Shown here piece by piece: positions 61,705 to 64,000 of a DNA stretch of 64,000 nucleotides. Source of the DNA: Bagarius yarrelli (lineage: Eukaryota > Chordata > Actinopteri > Siluriformes > Sisoridae); assembly GCA_005784505.1 (NCBI GenBank), contig VCAZ01000008.1, positions 7,520,763-7,584,762 on the forward strand, read 5' to 3'. The first letter of the stretch is position 1, and the number at the start of each line of letters is the position of its first letter. The notes under the pieces were generated by a model. It was not told the DNA's origin, ran no database searches, and saw nothing but the letters and a program-made list of their open reading frames with translations. The position numbers and the translations under genes were made by a program.

Positions 61705-64000
61705 AAATAGCATTGTAAGTGTTATAGCATTGTAAAGTGACTATAGCATCGTAAAGTGACTATAGCATCGTAAGGTATAGCACTATAGCTCGTAAAGGTG
61801 ACTATAGCATCGTAAGTGACTATAGCATTGTAAAGTGTGACTATAGCATTGTAAGTGACATGTAAAGTGACTATAGCATCGTAAAGTGCACTATAGCATA
61901 AAGTGACTATAGCATCGTAAAGTGACTATAGCATCGTACAGTGACTATATCATAGTCGTAAGTGAGCATTGTAAGGTGACTATAGCATTGTAAAGTGACT
62001 ATAGTAAACTCATAAGTGACTATAGTAAAGTGAAGTGACTATAGCATTGTAAGATGACTATAGCTTGTAAAGTGACTATAGTAGTTACTATAGGCATGTA
62101 TTGTAAAGTGACTATAGCATTGTAAGTGTGACTATAGCATTGTAAAGTGACTATAGCATTGTTGGTACTATAGCTTGTAACTAAGTGTAAGTGACTATAG
62201 CATTGTAAAGTAAGGTGACTATAGCATTGTAAGTGACTATAACATTGTAAGTACTAAGCATTGTAAGGTGACTATAGCTTGTAAACTATAGCATTGGACT
62301 AAGGTGACTATAGCATTGTAAGTACTACATTGTAAGTGACTATAGCATTGTAAAGTGACTATAGCATTGTAATACCTAAAGTGTAAAATGACTATAGCAT
62401 TGTAAGTAATGACATTAGTAAGTGACTAGTAGACTATAGCATAGCAAGTGACTATAGTAAAGTGACTATAGCATTGTAAGGTGACTATAGCATTGTAAAG
62501 CATTGACTATAGCATTGTGTGACTATAGCATTGTGACTATAAGTGACTATAGTAAGTGACATTGTACTAGTGACTATAGCATTGTAAGGTGACTATAGCA
62601 ATTGTAAAGTGTACTATAGCATCGTAAAGTGACTATATCATTGTAAGTGACTATATAAAGCATTGTAAAGTGACTATAGCATCGTAAGGTGACTATAGTA
62701 AAGTTATAGCATTGTAAAGTGACTATAGTATTGTAAGGTGACTATAGCATTGTAATAGCAAAGTGACTATAGTAAGTGACTAATAGCATTAGCATAAAAG
62801 TGACTAAAGCTATTGTAAGGTGACTATAGCATTGTAAAGTGGTAAGACTATAGCATAGCAAAGTGACTATAGTAAAGTGACTTGTATTGTTGTTAAGGTG
62901 ACTATAGCATTGTAAGAACTAAGCATGTAAGGTGCTATAGTAAAGTGACTATAGCATTGTAAAGCATGTAAAGTGACTATAGCATGTAGTAAAGTGACTA
63001 TAGCATTGTAAGTGACTATAGCATTGTAAGTGACTGATAGCATGTAAAGTGTAAGCATTGTAAGGTGGGGCTATAGCTATAGCATTGTAAGTGTGACTAT
63101 AGTAGTGACTATAGCATTGTAAAGTGACTATAAAGTGACTATAGCATTGTAAGCATTGTAAGACTATAGCATTGACTATAGCATGTAAGGTGAGTGAAAG
63201 TGACTATAGCATTGTAAAGTGACTATAGCATAGATGTAAGTGACTATAGCATCGTAAAGTGACTATAGATTGTACTATAGCATCGTAAAGTGACTATAGT
63301 GTGACATAGCCTATGTAAGTGACTATAGCATTGTAAAGTGACTATAGCATTGTAAGGTGACTATAGCATTGTAAAGTGACTATAGCTATTGTAAGTTGAC
63401 TATAGCATTGTAAGGTGACTATCCTATAGCATATAAGCTATAGCATTGTAAGGTGACTATAGCATTGCTTGTGAAAGGTGACTATAGTAAAGTGACTGAC
63501 TATAAGCATTGTAAGGTGACTATAGCATTGTAAAGTGATAGCTAAGTGCATAATTGATAAGTGACTATGCATTGCAAGTGGACTATAGCATTGCAAAGTT
63601 GACTATAGCATTGTAAAATGACTATAGTATTGTAAGATGACTATAGCATTGTAAGGTGAGCATTGTACTATAGCATGAAAGTGACTATAGCATTGTAAAG
63701 TGACTATAGCTTGAAGCTGATTGTAAAGTGACTATAGTGTATGACATTGTAAGGTGGAGACTATAGCATTGTAAGTGACTATAGCATTGTAAGGTGACTA
63801 TGGCATTGTAAAGTGACTATAGTAAAGTGTCCTAAGCAATTGTAAAGTGACTATAGCATTGTAAAGAGAGACTGACTATAGCATTGTAAAAGAGACTATA
63901 GCATTGTAAGGTGACTATAGGCATAGTAAAAGCATATAGTGTAAAGGGACTATAGCATTGTAAAGTGGGACTATAGTAAAGTGACTAAGCATTGCAAAGT
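61705..64000 (+). repeat. 19-bp minisatellite, more than 2.3 kb
   Basis: The unit 'cattgtaaagtgactatag' repeats to the end of the window. Many units are shortened, fused or carry an extra base (gtaaggtg and atcgtaaag variants). The array is not complete here. No coding content. Confidence 0.96.

Larger units (their letters stand above)
60792..64000 (-). other. Upstream intron of PHF14, mostly repeats
   Basis: Contains a SINE fragment (61125-61220), a repeat beginning 'aaagttcaagttcaaggagc' (61405-61700), and the terminal 19-bp minisatellite. The preceding PHF14 exon is not recognisable here. Confidence 0.75.

Overview
The window is vertebrate nuclear DNA, most likely from a ray-finned fish. 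The evidence is one intron-rich gene with vertebrate-type GT-AG splice sites, AT-rich introns, many tRNA-derived SINE copies, a decayed Tc1-like transposon with typical teleost sequence, and abundant micro- and minisatellites. A catfish-like source is only a guess from the style of the repeats. No bacterial, phage, CRISPR or operon feature is present. The only gene I can support is PHF14 (PHD finger protein 14) on the minus strand. Fourteen coding exons were assembled by hand from about 60.8 kb down to 4.4 kb. All have an AG acceptor and a GT donor, and all reading phases agree. They join into 611 uninterrupted codons, about the C-terminal two thirds of the protein. The acidic/basic N-terminal part lies upstream, beyond base 64000 or unrecognised in the last 3 kb. 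The final C-terminal tail exon was not found between 1 and 4431. Layout in transcription order (right to left): 61.7-64.0 kb is a degenerate 19-bp minisatellite. Exons at 60.7, 52.4, 49.9, 47.2 and 40.9 kb encode PHD1, the zinc knuckle and the extended PHD. Exons at 40.3, 38.2 and 34.5 kb encode the linker and a coiled coil. Exons at 29.8, 28.3 and 26.8 kb encode a basic linker and PHD2. Exons at 20.7 and 20.5 kb encode a Lys/Arg-rich stretch and the start of PHD3. The exon at 4.4 kb encodes the rest of PHD3. Introns hold satellites (27-bp unit at 44.5-46.6 kb, about 20-bp unit at 16.2-17.2 kb), long purine/pyrimidine tracts (9.3, 13.7, 52.6 and 57.2 kb), about fifteen SINE copies or fragments, MITE-like pieces, and a few repeat-poor blocks that could be conserved noncoding elements. 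The encoded protein is a nuclear chromatin reader whose zinc modules are expected to contact histone H3 tails. I found no novel multi-gene system. The points worth a second look are gene architecture (a skippable 57-bp exon, PHD3 split by a 15.9-kb intron, a possible read-through isoform) and unusual repeat structures.
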